A DNA stretch of 64,000 nt from Pseudomonas mangiferae. Lineage in GTDB: Bacteria > Pseudomonadota > Gammaproteobacteria > Pseudomonadales > Pseudomonadaceae. The notes under the pieces were generated by a model that was not told the origin of the DNA, did no database searches, and was given only the letters and a program-made list of their open reading frames with translations. The DNA lies in assembly GCF_007109405.1 (NCBI RefSeq), contig NZ_VJOY01000012.1, positions 62,001 to 126,000 on the forward strand, given 5' to 3'. This document shows positions 39,148 to 49,232 of the stretch, piece after piece. Position 1 is the first letter of the stretch; each line of letters opens with the position of its first letter. The translations under genes were made by a program, and so were the position numbers.

Positions 39148-39210
39148 TGTCGCGGGACTGACCCATTTTGTCGCCTGGTCATCAGAAGCTGTCGCGCCTC
39201 TGTAAATCCC
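39148..39210 (+). promoter_or_regulatory. Three tandem ArgR half-sites before argG
   Basis: TGTCGC occurs at 39148, 39169 and 39190, exactly 21 bases apart, which is the length of one ArgR half-site (TGTCGC-N8-AA-N5). The third copy matches the full pattern; the second has CA and the first CC in place of AA. Direct phased repeats are the known ArgR arrangement in Pseudomonas, so argG should be repressed by arginine. Confidence 0.72.
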
Positions 39211-39265
39211 TGGGCGGGAGCAGTAGAATCGCTCCTTTTCCGACACCCTCGGGGAGTTGATGGCA

Positions 39266-40483
<1,218 letters not shown>

Positions 40484-40518
40484 GGCCTGCGCCTCGACGG
40501 ATGACCCTCGCGGTCAAG

Positions 40519-40550
40519 GAACCCCGGTCCGGTACCGGGGTTCTTTTTTT
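40519..40550 (+). terminator. argG terminator
   Basis: GAACCCCGGT (40519-40528), loop CCGGT, ACCGGGGTTC (40534-40543), then T7. Confidence 0.93.
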
Positions 40551-40577
40551 GGAGTCGAAAAAAGAGGAAGAGACGCC

Positions 40578-40961
40578 ATGCGACTGCTCCATACCATGCT
40601 GCGGGTCGGCGACCTGGAACGGTCCCTCGCGTTCTACACCGAGGTGCTAGGCATGACCCTGCTGCGCCGCAAGGACTACCCGGACGGGCGCTTCACCCTG
40701 GCCTTCGTCGGCTACGGTGACGAGGCGCACAACTCGGTGCTCGAGCTGACCCACAACTGGGACAAGCCCGCCTATGAGCTGGGTACCGGCTACGGCCACA
40801 TCGCCCTGGAAGTGGAGGACATCTACCAGGCCTGCGAGGACATCCGCTCCCGGGGTGGACGAATCGTGCGGGAACCGGGACCGATGAAACACGGCAGCCG
40901 GGTCCTGGCATTCGTGGAAGATCCGGATGGATACCGCATCGAGTTGTTGTCGCCGGTTTGA
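40578..40961 (+). CDS. gloA: Lactoylglutathione lyase (glyoxalase I)
   Basis: 127-aa glyoxalase I converting the methylglyoxal-glutathione hemithioacetal to S-lactoylglutathione. Metal ligands fit His5 in [10 protein letters not shown], Glu in VLELTHNW, His in GYGHIALEV and Glu in [10 protein letters not shown]. Short form of nickel-type bacterial GloA. ATG at 40578 with GAGGAAGAG before it. It lies after the argG terminator, so it needs its own promoter. Confidence 0.95.
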   Translation: MRLLHTMLRVGDLERSLAFYTEVLGMTLLRRKDYPDGRFTLAFVGYGDEAHNSVLELTHNWDKPAYELGTGYGHIALEVEDIYQACEDIRSRGGRIVREPGPMKHGSRVLAFVEDPDGYRIELLSPV

Positions 40962-41095
40962 ATACAGCGATGTATATCCCGATTCGATGACGGCCTAACT
41001 TCAAGGGGACGCTTTCCATACTTTCGATAGGCGACAGCGAGAGGCTGTCTGATATATAAGGCGATAATCGCGTTAATTGTCCTACAAGTTTTATC

Positions 41096-41138
41096 GAACA
41101 AATAAAAAAGCCCCGTCATGGGGCTTTTTTATTTGTTC
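41096..41138. terminator. Bidirectional terminator, gloA / flavodoxin-fold oxidoreductase
   Basis: A perfect 19-bp stem (41096-41114 with 41120-41138) of GCCCC core and AT-rich flank, loop GTCAT, A6 and T6 inside the stem; serves the converging genes. Confidence 0.93.
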
Positions 41139-41158
41139 GCTCAGTCAATCCTTATTTG

Positions 41159-41737
41159 TCAGGCCTCGCGTCCGAAGTCCAAGGCCTGGGCCGTCCATTG
41201 TTCCCGTTGTTTCGTGCTGGAGTTCATGATCGGGCCGAAGCTGGAAATCTTGACTGGCTTGATCCCGCTGAACTCCAGGATGGTCTTCTTCATCTGGTGA
41301 TGCCCCGGCATGCTGAAGATCCAGCGGTAATACCAGGGCGGGGTGTCCATGGTGACCAACAGGTGCGCCGAGCGCCCGGCCAGCAGCTTGTCCCAGAACT
41401 TGGAATTCTGCCGGTACTTGAAGGCGAAGCCGGGAAGGAACACGCGGTCGATGAAGCCTTTGAGCAGGGCCGGCATGGCGCCCCACCAGGTGGGGTAGAC
41501 GAACACCAGGTGCGCGGCCCAGGTGATCGCCTCCTGGGCTTTCACCAGGTCGTCCTCCAGGGGTTGGATGCGCTTGTAGCCCTCGTGCAGCGTGGGATCG
41601 AAGCGCAGGTCGCCCAGGCGAATCTGCTTCACCTGGCAGCCGGCCTGGGTGGCGCCCGAGGCATAGGCGTCCGCCAGGTGCGCACAGAGGCTGTCGGACG
41701 AGGGATGGCCGAGAATCAACAGGATTTTCTTACTCAC
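41159..41737 (-). CDS. Flavodoxin-fold NAD(P)H-dependent oxidoreductase (KefF/MdaB-like)
   Basis: 192-aa FMN-binding quinone-reductase-type protein: KKILLILGHPSSDSLCAHLA is the phosphate-binding loop, VFVYPTWWGAMPALLKGFID the conserved active-site loop. Substrate probably quinones or small electrophiles; not decidable. Start taken at GTG 41737, since the TTG at 41755 is a poor start. Single gene; the long gap upstream separates it from the ACP cluster. Confidence 0.85.
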   Translation of the reverse strand: MSKKILLILGHPSSDSLCAHLADAYASGATQAGCQVKQIRLGDLRFDPTLHEGYKRIQPLEDDLVKAQEAITWAAHLVFVYPTWWGAMPALLKGFIDRVFLPGFAFKYRQNSKFWDKLLAGRSAHLLVTMDTPPWYYRWIFSMPGHHQMKKTILEFSGIKPVKISSFGPIMNSSTKQREQWTAQALDFGREA

Positions 41738-42668
41738 GGGGTCACTACCTTGCAAGTGGACGAAGCCGCCGCACGGTAAAGCCTGCCCTTATGGGAGAGT
41801 CAATAAACGCTCCAGACAGGAAGCATCTCGCCGCTGGTTTTTAGTTGCACGTCCGTACCAGAAGAGGTGCTGCAGGGTCTTCCTATTCGATGAGGCTGTC
41901 CTACCTGTAGCTCGTGTCTCCGAAGAAGGATGCTTTCCTTAACCTCAATTTCTTCCTATCCGGCCCTACCTCAGGGCTTCAAGTCGCCGGTAAGCCTGGG
42001 TTCCGGGAGGGTTTCAGCTGCCTCCCACCCACCGTTCGCACCGCGTTCGTTGCCATTTATCCCGCCAGAATGTGGCCGTTCGTCGCAGCGAGGTGCGTTC
42101 TGTATCGGTTTTTTTGCAGCGTCAGCGGGTGTCGAAAGCCCCCGGCAGGCCTGTGTCTTTCGTGAATGAGAAGAACAAATTGGTCTGCGCAGCGTGACCG
42201 GCTTTCAGTTTATTCAGGTACTTCAGTGCCAGATTCGCTGACTTTGCCTTCAGGGCCGTCGAGCCCGTCTCTCTTGGTCCTGCAGAGCAACTGTTTGATT
42301 TGTCTATGAAAAAAACAGCGATCAAGAATCAAAATAAATAGGCAGTGTTGTGACAAGGCCTGAAACGTAACCTCCTTGAAATAGTAACTTTCCAAGTGCA
42401 GTAAAGTGCGTCATTTACTGGTGGTTAATTAGAGGCGGCAGTCTATAGCCCTCAGATGAATAAAAAATGTGCATCGCGAATTAATGTGCGCGAAATTAAT
42501 ACGGCGTGAAAAATCCGTATTCCGGTGTATTCCAAGTGGGAAATAAGCGAGGGGGTCGTGTTGACTCTTCCTTAAAGGGCGAGTTTAGATTGCGCCGGCC
42601 GCAGCGAGACGCGCCGGATATAACGGCGATATTACGTAGTAGGCTTACGGATATATAAGGAGCTCATC
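41738..42668. other. AT-richer non-coding gap of about 930 bases
   Basis: No convincing gene on either strand; the short open frames lack ribosome sites and resemble no family. The right part (about 42150-42540) is clearly lower in GC than the rest of the window. A weak sigma-70-like pair, TTGACT (42561-42566) and TTTAGA (42584-42589) with 17-base spacing, may serve the ACP operon. Confidence 0.55.
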
Positions 42669-43237
42669 ATGAACAATCCGCTGGAACTGGATGCCGTTAT
42701 TATGAGCACACGTGAAATACTTTCCCAGTTGTTGGTCATCGAGATGGACGATATCGAGGCTGACAGCAGCATCGTCGACGACCTGTCTGCCGATTCCCTG
42801 GACATTGTAGACCTGAGTTTTCAACTGGGCCGCCTGTATGGCTGCACCCTGCCCAAGACCAGCGTGCTGGATCACGCAGCGGCGGTCTGCGGCGACATCC
42901 AGGAATTCGTCGGCGACACCGGCCTCACCGAGAGTGGCAAGGCTCTGCTGGAAGGCAGCCTGAGCGCCTATGCCCCTGGCCAGCTGCGCCTGGGCATGAA
43001 GCCTGCCGACGTGTTCGCCGCCACCACGGTGCGCAACTGGGCCGAGCAGTGCCGCAACGTCTTCAACTACCTGCCGGCCGGTTGCCCGGAATGCGGCGGC
43101 ATCCAGGCCACCCTCAACGATCGCCAGCAGGTGGTCTGCGGTGCCTGCAGCACCCGCGTCACGCCCCTGAATGGCGACGAATCTCCCGGCGTCTGGTGGA
43201 GAAATACGTCGCCACCCACCTGGAAGCCAACGCCTAG
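42669..43237 (+). pseudogene. Acyl carrier protein with C-terminal zinc-ribbon, frameshifted
   Basis: Strong AAGGAG before the ATG. Residues 1-85 are an ACP domain with phosphopantetheine Ser43 in ADSLDIVDLS. A linker follows, then a zinc-ribbon-like motif C139-x2-C142-x14-C157-x2-C160 (GCPECGG, VVCGACS). After LNGDE the natural end ISRRLVEKYVATHLEANA is in another frame (stop at 43235-43237), which fits a one-base deletion near 43165-43190; without correction the frame runs on into the next gene. If the shift is a sequencing error the product is a 190-aa two-domain carrier protein. Confidence 0.65.
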
Positions 43238-43246
43238 GAGTCGGCC

Positions 43247-44524
43247 ATGCGGGCTCGCGAAGTCTTCGTCACCGGCTACGGCCTGGTGGCGCCCACGGTG
43301 CTGGACGCGGAAACTTTGTTCCAACGGATCAGCGACAGGCAGTCCTGCGTTCGCGAGCATCCGCTGTTCGCCGAACTGGGCTTTCCCAATACCGCCGCCG
43401 GCTATCTCGACGATGAGCAGTGGCGCCACCTCAATGCCGGTTTTGCAGGCGACGCGAGCGGCCAGCCGCGGCAGACCGTCCTGGCCGACTATGTGGCCCG
43501 GCAGGCCCTGGACCACGCCGGGCTGTCGTCCGGCGCGTTCCGCCAGGTCGACAGCGGGCTGTTCGTCGGCTCCAACAAATACTGCGCCAATAGCCAGGAA
43601 CTGGACCAGGTCAGCCTGTTCCTGGACCGCCAGGGTCGCCTCGACCTGGACCGCTATATGCAGCGGCCGGCGCGGGCGGAGCATCCCTTCGCCCGCCGGG
43701 TCGACCAGCAGACCGCGTACCTGGCGGCCAGCCTGGGCATCCGCGACCACGTCTACACCCATTCGGACGCCTGCGCCGCCGGGACCATGGCCATCGGCAG
43801 CGCCTACCGCGCCATCGAGCGGGGCGACATCGACCTGGCGCTGTGCGGCGCGGTCGAGCTGATGGCCAACGAGTTGCCGTACTCCATGTTCAACAGCCTG
43901 GGCGCCCTGTGCCAGAAACCCGAGTTCGGCGCCGCCGGGCAGAGCCGGCCGTTCATGCGCGACCGCTGCGGCTTCGTGCTCGGCGAGGGCGCCGCCCTGC
44001 TGGTGCTGGAGTCCAAGCAGCACGCCGAACGGCGCGGCGCACGGCCCCTGGGCCGGGTGCTGGGCTACGCCAATTTCTGCGAGTCGGAAAAGATGACCTC
44101 CAGCAGCCGCGACGGCAGCACGTACGCCCATTGCATGGAGGCCGCCATCGAAGACGCCGGCCTGCTGCGCTATGCGGTGCAGCACGTGAACACCCATGGC
44201 ACGTCCAACCAGGTCAACGACAGCTGCGAGGCCCATGCGCTGAAGCGAGTGTTCGGCAAGATGCTGGGGGACATCACCCTGACCGCCAACAAGTCCGCCA
44301 TCGGCCATTCCCTGGCCGGCAGCGGTGCCATCGAGGCGGTGCTGTCGCTGATCACCCTGCGCGACGGGGTGGTCCTGCCGACCCTCAACTACGACGAGGC
44401 CGACGCCGAATTCCCCGAGCTGCGCCTCGTCAACCAGCCGACCCGCCAGGCGGTGAGCGTGGTGCTATCCAATTCGTTCGGCTTCGGTGGGGTGAACAGC
44501 TCCATCGTGCTGGGGAGGGCCTGA
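43247..44524 (+). CDS. Beta-ketoacyl-ACP synthase, FabF-like (intact)
   Basis: 425-aa thiolase-fold condensing enzyme with complete catalytic triad: Cys176 in HSDACAAGT, His317 in NTHGTSNQVND and His354 in NKSAIGHSLAGSG. AGGAG precedes the ATG. Sequence is well away from housekeeping FabF and resembles ketosynthases of aryl-polyene and other type II polyketide operons. It follows the ACP gene and is two bases from the ketosynthase-like gene, so it was part of one operon; it is the only intact condensing enzyme left. Confidence 0.88.
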   Translation: MRAREVFVTGYGLVAPTVLDAETLFQRISDRQSCVREHPLFAELGFPNTAAGYLDDEQWRHLNAGFAGDASGQPRQTVLADYVARQALDHAGLSSGAFRQVDSGLFVGSNKYCANSQELDQVSLFLDRQGRLDLDRYMQRPARAEHPFARRVDQQTAYLAASLGIRDHVYTHSDACAAGTMAIGSAYRAIERGDIDLALCGAVELMANELPYSMFNSLGALCQKPEFGAAGQSRPFMRDRCGFVLGEGAALLVLESKQHAERRGARPLGRVLGYANFCESEKMTSSSRDGSTYAHCMEAAIEDAGLLRYAVQHVNTHGTSNQVNDSCEAHALKRVFGKMLGDITLTANKSAIGHSLAGSGAIEAVLSLITLRDGVVLPTLNYDEADAEFPELRLVNQPTRQAVSVVLSNSFGFGGVNSSIVLGRA

Positions 44525-44526
44525 CC

Positions 44527-45591
44527 ATGCCGTGTGCCAACCGAGCGGTCTACCTGCATGCCCAGGCGGTGTTGAATGTGGCCGGCGACGAACCCGCCGC
44601 GTTGCGCGGCGAGACGCCCGCGCCACGGCCCCTGTCTTTCGATCCGGCGCGCCTGGCCCATGCCCTGGCGACGCCGCGGCTACCCACCGATCGCTTCGAC
44701 CGCAAGATCCAGCGCAGCGTCGAGCCCCAGGGCCTGCGCCTGCTGTATTGCGCCGCGCGCTTGGCGCGGGCGCTGCATGCCCTCGATCTGCCGCCGGAGC
44801 GGGTCGCCCTGTGCGCGGCGATTCCCGAGGTGGATGCGCCGAGCCCCTGCTGGGACGCCGTGGAGGCCATGGGGCGCCAGCCGGAACGGCCGGTGGCCGG
44901 CCTGCTGGCGAACACCCCGCCGCTGCATGCCCTGACCCTGCTCAACAGCAGCGTCATGGCCTATGTCGCCGAGGCGCTGCACTGCAACGGCCCCATGGGT
45001 GGCTACTGCTCCCAGGCCAACGCCGGCCTGGACGCGCTGATCGAGGCGGTGCTGCAGGTGGCCGAGGACAACGCCGACGCGGCCCTGGTCATCAGCAGCA
45101 GCCCCAACCTGACCCCGGCGCTGTACCTGCGCGACGGCGCCGGGCCGCGTGAAACCGTGCATGGCGAAGGCGCCGCCGCGCTGCTGCTGGCGACGGCCCC
45201 GGCGGCAAGCGGACCGCGGGTGCGCATCGCCGGCCACGCCCGTGGCTACATTGCCAGCGCCGAGCGCGCCGAGGCGGTGCTGCGCCAGGTGCTGGACCAG
45301 GCCCTGCAGGGCGAGCGCCTGGCCCTGAGCGACGTCCGGCGGATCGTCGCCGACCGCCACGACCCGCTGCTGGCGGAGCTGCTGCGGGATGCCCCGGTGC
45401 AGGCCGGCAGCCGCTGCGCCGTCGGCGAACTGGGCGCCAGCGGGCTGCTCACCGACCTCGCCTGCGTACTGGCGGAGCCGTCGACGGAGGTCTGGGGCGA
45501 ATCCCATTACGCGCTGCTGCTGTCGCATACCGCCGCGGGCCACGTCGGGGCGGTGCTGTTGGCTATCGACGAACAGGAGAAAGGCGCATGA
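44527..45591 (+). CDS. Ketosynthase-like protein without catalytic residues (chain-length-factor type)
   Basis: 354-aa protein with ketosynthase fold features. At the nucleophile site GGYCSQANAGLDA there is Ala about residue 164 where the catalytic Cys belongs (Gln just before), and at the second His position it has VGELGASG instead of GHSLAGSG. So it cannot condense by itself and probably pairs with an active ketosynthase, as chain-length factors do. Reading frame is intact. Its stop overlaps the next ATG (ATGA). Confidence 0.72.
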   Translation: MPCANRAVYLHAQAVLNVAGDEPAALRGETPAPRPLSFDPARLAHALATPRLPTDRFDRKIQRSVEPQGLRLLYCAARLARALHALDLPPERVALCAAIPEVDAPSPCWDAVEAMGRQPERPVAGLLANTPPLHALTLLNSSVMAYVAEALHCNGPMGGYCSQANAGLDALIEAVLQVAEDNADAALVISSSPNLTPALYLRDGAGPRETVHGEGAAALLLATAPAASGPRVRIAGHARGYIASAERAEAVLRQVLDQALQGERLALSDVRRIVADRHDPLLAELLRDAPVQAGSRCAVGELGASGLLTDLACVLAEPSTEVWGESHYALLLSHTAAGHVGAVLLAIDEQEKGA

Positions 45592-46457
45592 GCGCGACAC
45601 GGATTGTGATAACCGGCATGGGGGCGGTGACCGGTTTCGGTTTCGAGTGGGCGCGCATGTGGAGCGACATGCTCGAAGGCGCCCATTGCATCCGCCCCTG
45701 GCACCCGGATGAAAGTGGCGAGGAGAGTTTCCCGGTGCGCTTCGCCGCGCCGGTGGACCTGTCGCGGCTGCCGGCCTACCTGGAGGACCACCCGGCCTGG
45801 CGCACACCGCTGGAGACCCGCAGCCGCTACGGCTGGATCGCGGCCAGCCAGGCGGCCCGGGACAGCGGCCTGGACGCGGCGGCCTGGCGCAACGCGGCGG
45901 TGCTGTGCGCCTCTGGCGCGCCCCAGCACGTGGTGGCCGACATGCGCCTGACCCTGCCGGAGAACCCCCAGGAGCGTCCGGACGGGTCGCACCTGGTGCG
46001 GCGCGCCGAGCGGGTCGCCCACGACGGCTCCCTGCGCCAGGGCAACGACCGCCTGGCCCGGGTGATCGCCGATCACCTCGGCTGCGAGGGCCCGGTGATC
46101 AACGTCAGCAGCGCCTGCGCCGGCGCTGCCCAGGCCATCGGCAACGCCTTCCACATGATCCGCCGTGGCGAAGTGGCGCTGGCCATCGCCGGCGGCGCCG
46201 ACTCGGTACTCAACCTGGACACCATGGGGGCGCTCTACCTGCTCGGCGCGGCCAGCGGCGAGCAGCGCTGGGGCGCGGACCTGTGCCGGCCCTTCGATCG
46301 CGACCGCAGCGGCCTGATCGCCGGGGAGGGCGGTGGCTTCGTGGTGCTGGAGCGCCTGGAGCATGCCCTGGCCCGGGGCGCCACGCCCTACGCCGAGGTG
46401 ATCGGCTACGGCAGCAGCCTGGACGCCTATAAGGTCACCGCGCCGGGCCCCCAGGGC
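45588..46457 (+). pseudogene. Beta-ketoacyl synthase, truncated (C-terminal half lost)
   Basis: 290 residues of a FabF-like ketosynthase with Cys177 in NVSSACAGAAQ and the GGADSVLNLDTMGAL and RSGLIAGEGGG motifs. Homology stops at about residue 290 (YKVTAPGPQG); the two catalytic His motifs are missing. The frame stays open to 46643, but the rest is sequence of the next ketosynthase read in the wrong frame. An in-operon deletion joins this gene to the following fragment. Confidence 0.75.
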
Positions 46458-47876
46458 CGCGGCAGGCGCGCCTGCGCTTCGGCCTCTATTGCTGCCAGGA
46501 CAGTTACACCCACCCGTCCCTGGAGGCCTACGCCGAACTGGTGCAGGACAGCAGCGGCGAACACGGCCTGGACGCCGCGCGCCTGGCCCGGCGGGTGCTG
46601 CAGGAACGGGCCCCGGACCCGTTCTTGGTGCTCAAGAGCCTGAGCAACGGGCTGCTGGGGGGGATTAGTCTGGCCTGCAAGCTGGAGTGCGAGTGCAACG
46701 CCTACATGCAGGGCGTGGCCGGCAACCAGGCAGCCCTGCGCGAAGCCTGCGCGGCATTGCAGAACTACCGCATCGACGCCGCCATCGCGGTAGGCGCCGG
46801 CAGCGAGCTGGACGCCCTGGGCCTGGGCCGGCGTCATCGGCACCCGCGGTGCCGACGCGTTTCGTCCGTTCGACGAGGACGGCGAGGACGGCGAGGGCGG
46901 CATTGCTGGGGAAGGCGCCGCGGCCCTGGTGCTGCGCCGCGCCGCGGACCTGGCGGAGGACGCACCGCAGATCCACCTGGCCCACCTCGCCGCCCAGGCC
47001 GATATCGCCGCCCTGGACTGGCCGGGCGACACCGACCTGCTGGTCTGTGGCGGTACCGCGCGGCCCGACGAGGACCGTCGCCTGGCCGGGCTGTACGCCC
47101 GCGGCGGCGCTCGAAACGTCACCGCCAGCCAGCCCCTCACGGCATTCTTGCTCAACGCCGACTACTCCAAGGCCCTGACCCTCTACACCATGACCTCGTC
47201 GGTGGCCGGCGACTACCAGAGCCTGCTGGACCGTCTCGACGCCTGGCTGGCGGTGAACAAGCCGGCCAACCTGGAGGTGACCCATGCCGGCACCCCGGTG
47301 ATCTGGACCGGCGTGCTCCACGAGATCACCCGCGGGCAAGTGCTCAGCTTCACCCTGGCAACCCTGGTGGTGACGCTGATGATGATGCTCTGGCTGAAGT
47401 CGGTACGCCTCGGCCTGCTGGGCATGCTGACTCTGCTGACCACTTCGGTGACCCTCTACGGCTGCATGTTCCTGCTGAAGATTCAGCTGAACATCGGCAC
47501 CACTCTGGTGACCTTCCTGGTGGTGGGGGTGGTGGACTACGCGGTACACCTGCTGTCGCGGATCAAGCTGCTGGTGCAGCAGGGCATGGACGTGGACCCG
47601 GCGATCCTCCAGGCCATGCACAGCGTCGGCCGCTCCACGGTGGTCAACGTGGTGATCTTTTCGGTGGGTTTCCTGGCGCTGCTGTTCTCCGACTTCAAGC
47701 CCATCGTCGATCTGGGCGCCCTGGTAGCCCTGGCGCTGTTCACCAGCGGGGTGATGACGGTGCTGGTGGTGGCGCTGATCTCGCCCTGGTTCTTCGGCGC
47801 CATCGTCGCCGAGCGCGACCGCCGGGTGGCGGCTGCGCCGGCGTCCCTGGACGGGTTGGCCCCGCTGCCGGGCTAG
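46458..47876 (+). pseudogene. Ketosynthase fragment fused to C-terminal half of an MMPL/RND exporter
   Basis: From about 46458 a different ketosynthase appears without its N-terminus: QARLRFGLYCCQDSYTHPSL and later SLSNGLLGGISLACKLECE, in one frame, then after a frameshift near 46825 AGVIGTRGADAFRPFDEDGE and IAGEGAAALVLRRAADLAED in another. At about 47140 (VTASQPLTA) it passes straight into an exporter of the MMPL type: ALTLYTMTSSVAGDYQSLLD, a small periplasmic stretch, then about six membrane helices (LSFTLATLVVTLMMMLWL, VVGVVDYAVHLLSRIKLL) to the stop at 47876. The first half of the exporter and the ketosynthase C-terminus are gone. Confidence 0.72.
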
Positions 47877-47923
47877 CGGCCGAGGCGGCCTGATCGCCGC
47901 GATTCGCTCCATGCTCCACCTTT

Positions 47924-47952
47924 GCCCACCGCTTGCGGTGGGCTGTTTTTTT
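47924..47952 (+). terminator. Terminator of the ketosynthase operon
   Basis: GCCCACCGC (47924-47932), loop TT, GCGGTGGGC (47935-47943), then TGT7. Confidence 0.85.
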
Positions 47953-48009
47953 GGGGGTGTGGCGATCGTGGCGTGGGCGCGGGGTGTGGCAGGCGCTGCA
48001 GCAGGCCCC

Positions 48010-48420
48010 TCAGAGGTGACCCGCCACCAGACTCTTCTCGGCCTGCGCCAACTGCCGTTCCAGAGGGCATTCCTCACGCGCGTCCTTGAGGTTTTCCTCG
48101 AAGTCCAGCAGGCCCTGGTAGAGCTGCTGCATGCTGCCGATCTGGGTCAGCAGTTCCTTCTTCTTGCGCTGCACCTCCCGCTGCGCCAGTTCCCAGGGGA
48201 ACGCCTGGCCGCTGTAGTCGCGGAGGATGCCCTGCAGTTCCTTCAGCTTGAAGCCGAGCTGCTGGGCGCACTTGATGAAGCGCAGGACTTCCACGCTTTC
48301 CTGGCTGTAGATCCGGTACTTGCCCTCGCGCTGGGGCTGCGGGATCAGGCCGATTTCCTCGTAGTGACGAATGCTCTTGACCGTGGTGCCGGAGAGTTTG
48401 GCTGCTTTTCCTATGTACAT
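48010..48420 (-). CDS. MerR-family transcriptional regulator
   Basis: 136-aa regulator: N-terminal MerR HTH MYIGKAAKLSGTTVKSIRHY then EEIGLIPQPQREGKYRIYSQ, dimerisation helix from about residue 78, and a short C-terminus without the Cys clusters of metal-sensing members, so the inducer is unknown. ATG at 48420 gives the standard N-terminus. The long upstream gap contains an inverted repeat at 48785 that may be its operator. Confidence 0.85.
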   Translation of the reverse strand: MYIGKAAKLSGTTVKSIRHYEEIGLIPQPQREGKYRIYSQESVEVLRFIKCAQQLGFKLKELQGILRDYSGQAFPWELAQREVQRKKKELLTQIGSMQQLYQGLLDFEENLKDAREECPLERQLAQAEKSLVAGHL

Positions 48421-48943
48421 GACAAATGCCGTCTTGCTGTGGGGTAACGATGAACGAAGGGGTTGGACACACGGGAAACGGAAAAGGATGACAGGCGAGC
48501 ATTTCCTCCATGAAAGTGCCGGAAAGACGAAGGCCGCCACGCCAGGCTGAACGCCGCCGGACGACCGCCAAGACTTGGGCGATGGACGGAGCGAGAGGGC
48601 GAACGGGGCGACGCGACGAGGGTGAGGTCAGGGCCGCAGAGGCGAAGGAGCAGCGGGCGGCGAACCGCGGGGAACGGGGGATGCCATCGAATGTACCTCT
48701 CCATGGGGTCAATGGTCCGTAGGGTCCGGCGCGGGGCCGGATACCCTGGGGGCGTGCCGTACTGCCTGGCACGCCGGGTTAAATACCCTATAACGTGTAA
48801 GGGTTCATGTTTTTTATGTAACCAGATTTATTTGACGAATAATAGTCGGCATCCGCGCCCGAACCGCCGCCGGTCGCGACGGCAGGGGGAGCCCGGGAAA
48901 CGTGTTTTTTCATCGCCAAGAAAAAGCCCCGCGGACGCGAGGC
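48421..48943. other. Non-coding gap of about 520 bases
   Basis: No gene recognised. The left two thirds are GC-rich without protein-like frames; from about 48775 the sequence turns AT-rich with T-runs and the inverted repeat at 48785-48804, likely a regulatory region. Confidence 0.5.
48785..48804. promoter_or_regulatory. Inverted repeat, possible MerR-type operator
   Basis: ACCCTATAACGTGTAAGGGT: ACCCT and AGGGT arms around an AT-rich ten-base centre. MerR operators are dyads of this size inside promoters with long spacers. It is about 365 bases from the MerR gene, so the link is weak. Confidence 0.3.
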
Positions 48944-49126
48944 TTACAGGTCGAAATCATAGTCCGCCAATTGTCGCTTCAACCGCCGCTCTTCCAGCAG
49001 GTTGTCGATGACGCGGCGTTTCGTCAGGTTGGTCTTGGAAACCTCGACGGGCTTCTCCACCACCTCTTCGGCATCGTCGGCGACGAATTCGTCTTCGATC
49101 CCGATCTCGTCTTTGTCGGCGCTCAT
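48944..49126 (-). CDS. PA3496-family small envelope-integrity protein
   Basis: 60-aa acidic/basic protein MSADKDEIGIEDEFVADDAE then EVVEKPVEVSKTNLTKRRVI and DNLLEERRLKRQLADYDFDL. It matches the small pseudomonad family placed next to nth (PA3496 in P. aeruginosa), annotated as a putative envelope-integrity factor. No signal peptide or membrane helix is seen. It lies 106 bases after nth on the same strand. Ribosome site GAGCGAGCC is weak. Confidence 0.8.
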   Translation of the reverse strand: MSADKDEIGIEDEFVADDAEEVVEKPVEVSKTNLTKRRVIDNLLEERRLKRQLADYDFDL

Positions 49127-49232
49127 GGCTCGCTCCAGTGATCGAGGGGCTGATGGCGCACCTTATAGCGGCAAAGGCCGAGACCGTACAAAAGATTTTT
49201 TCAATCGAACGCACCGCTGAAGAGGCGGCGTT

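Noticed and set aside
43247-44524. Housekeeping FabF
   Set aside because: Although catalytically complete, it lacks the fab gene context and sits among secondary-metabolism-type ketosynthases.
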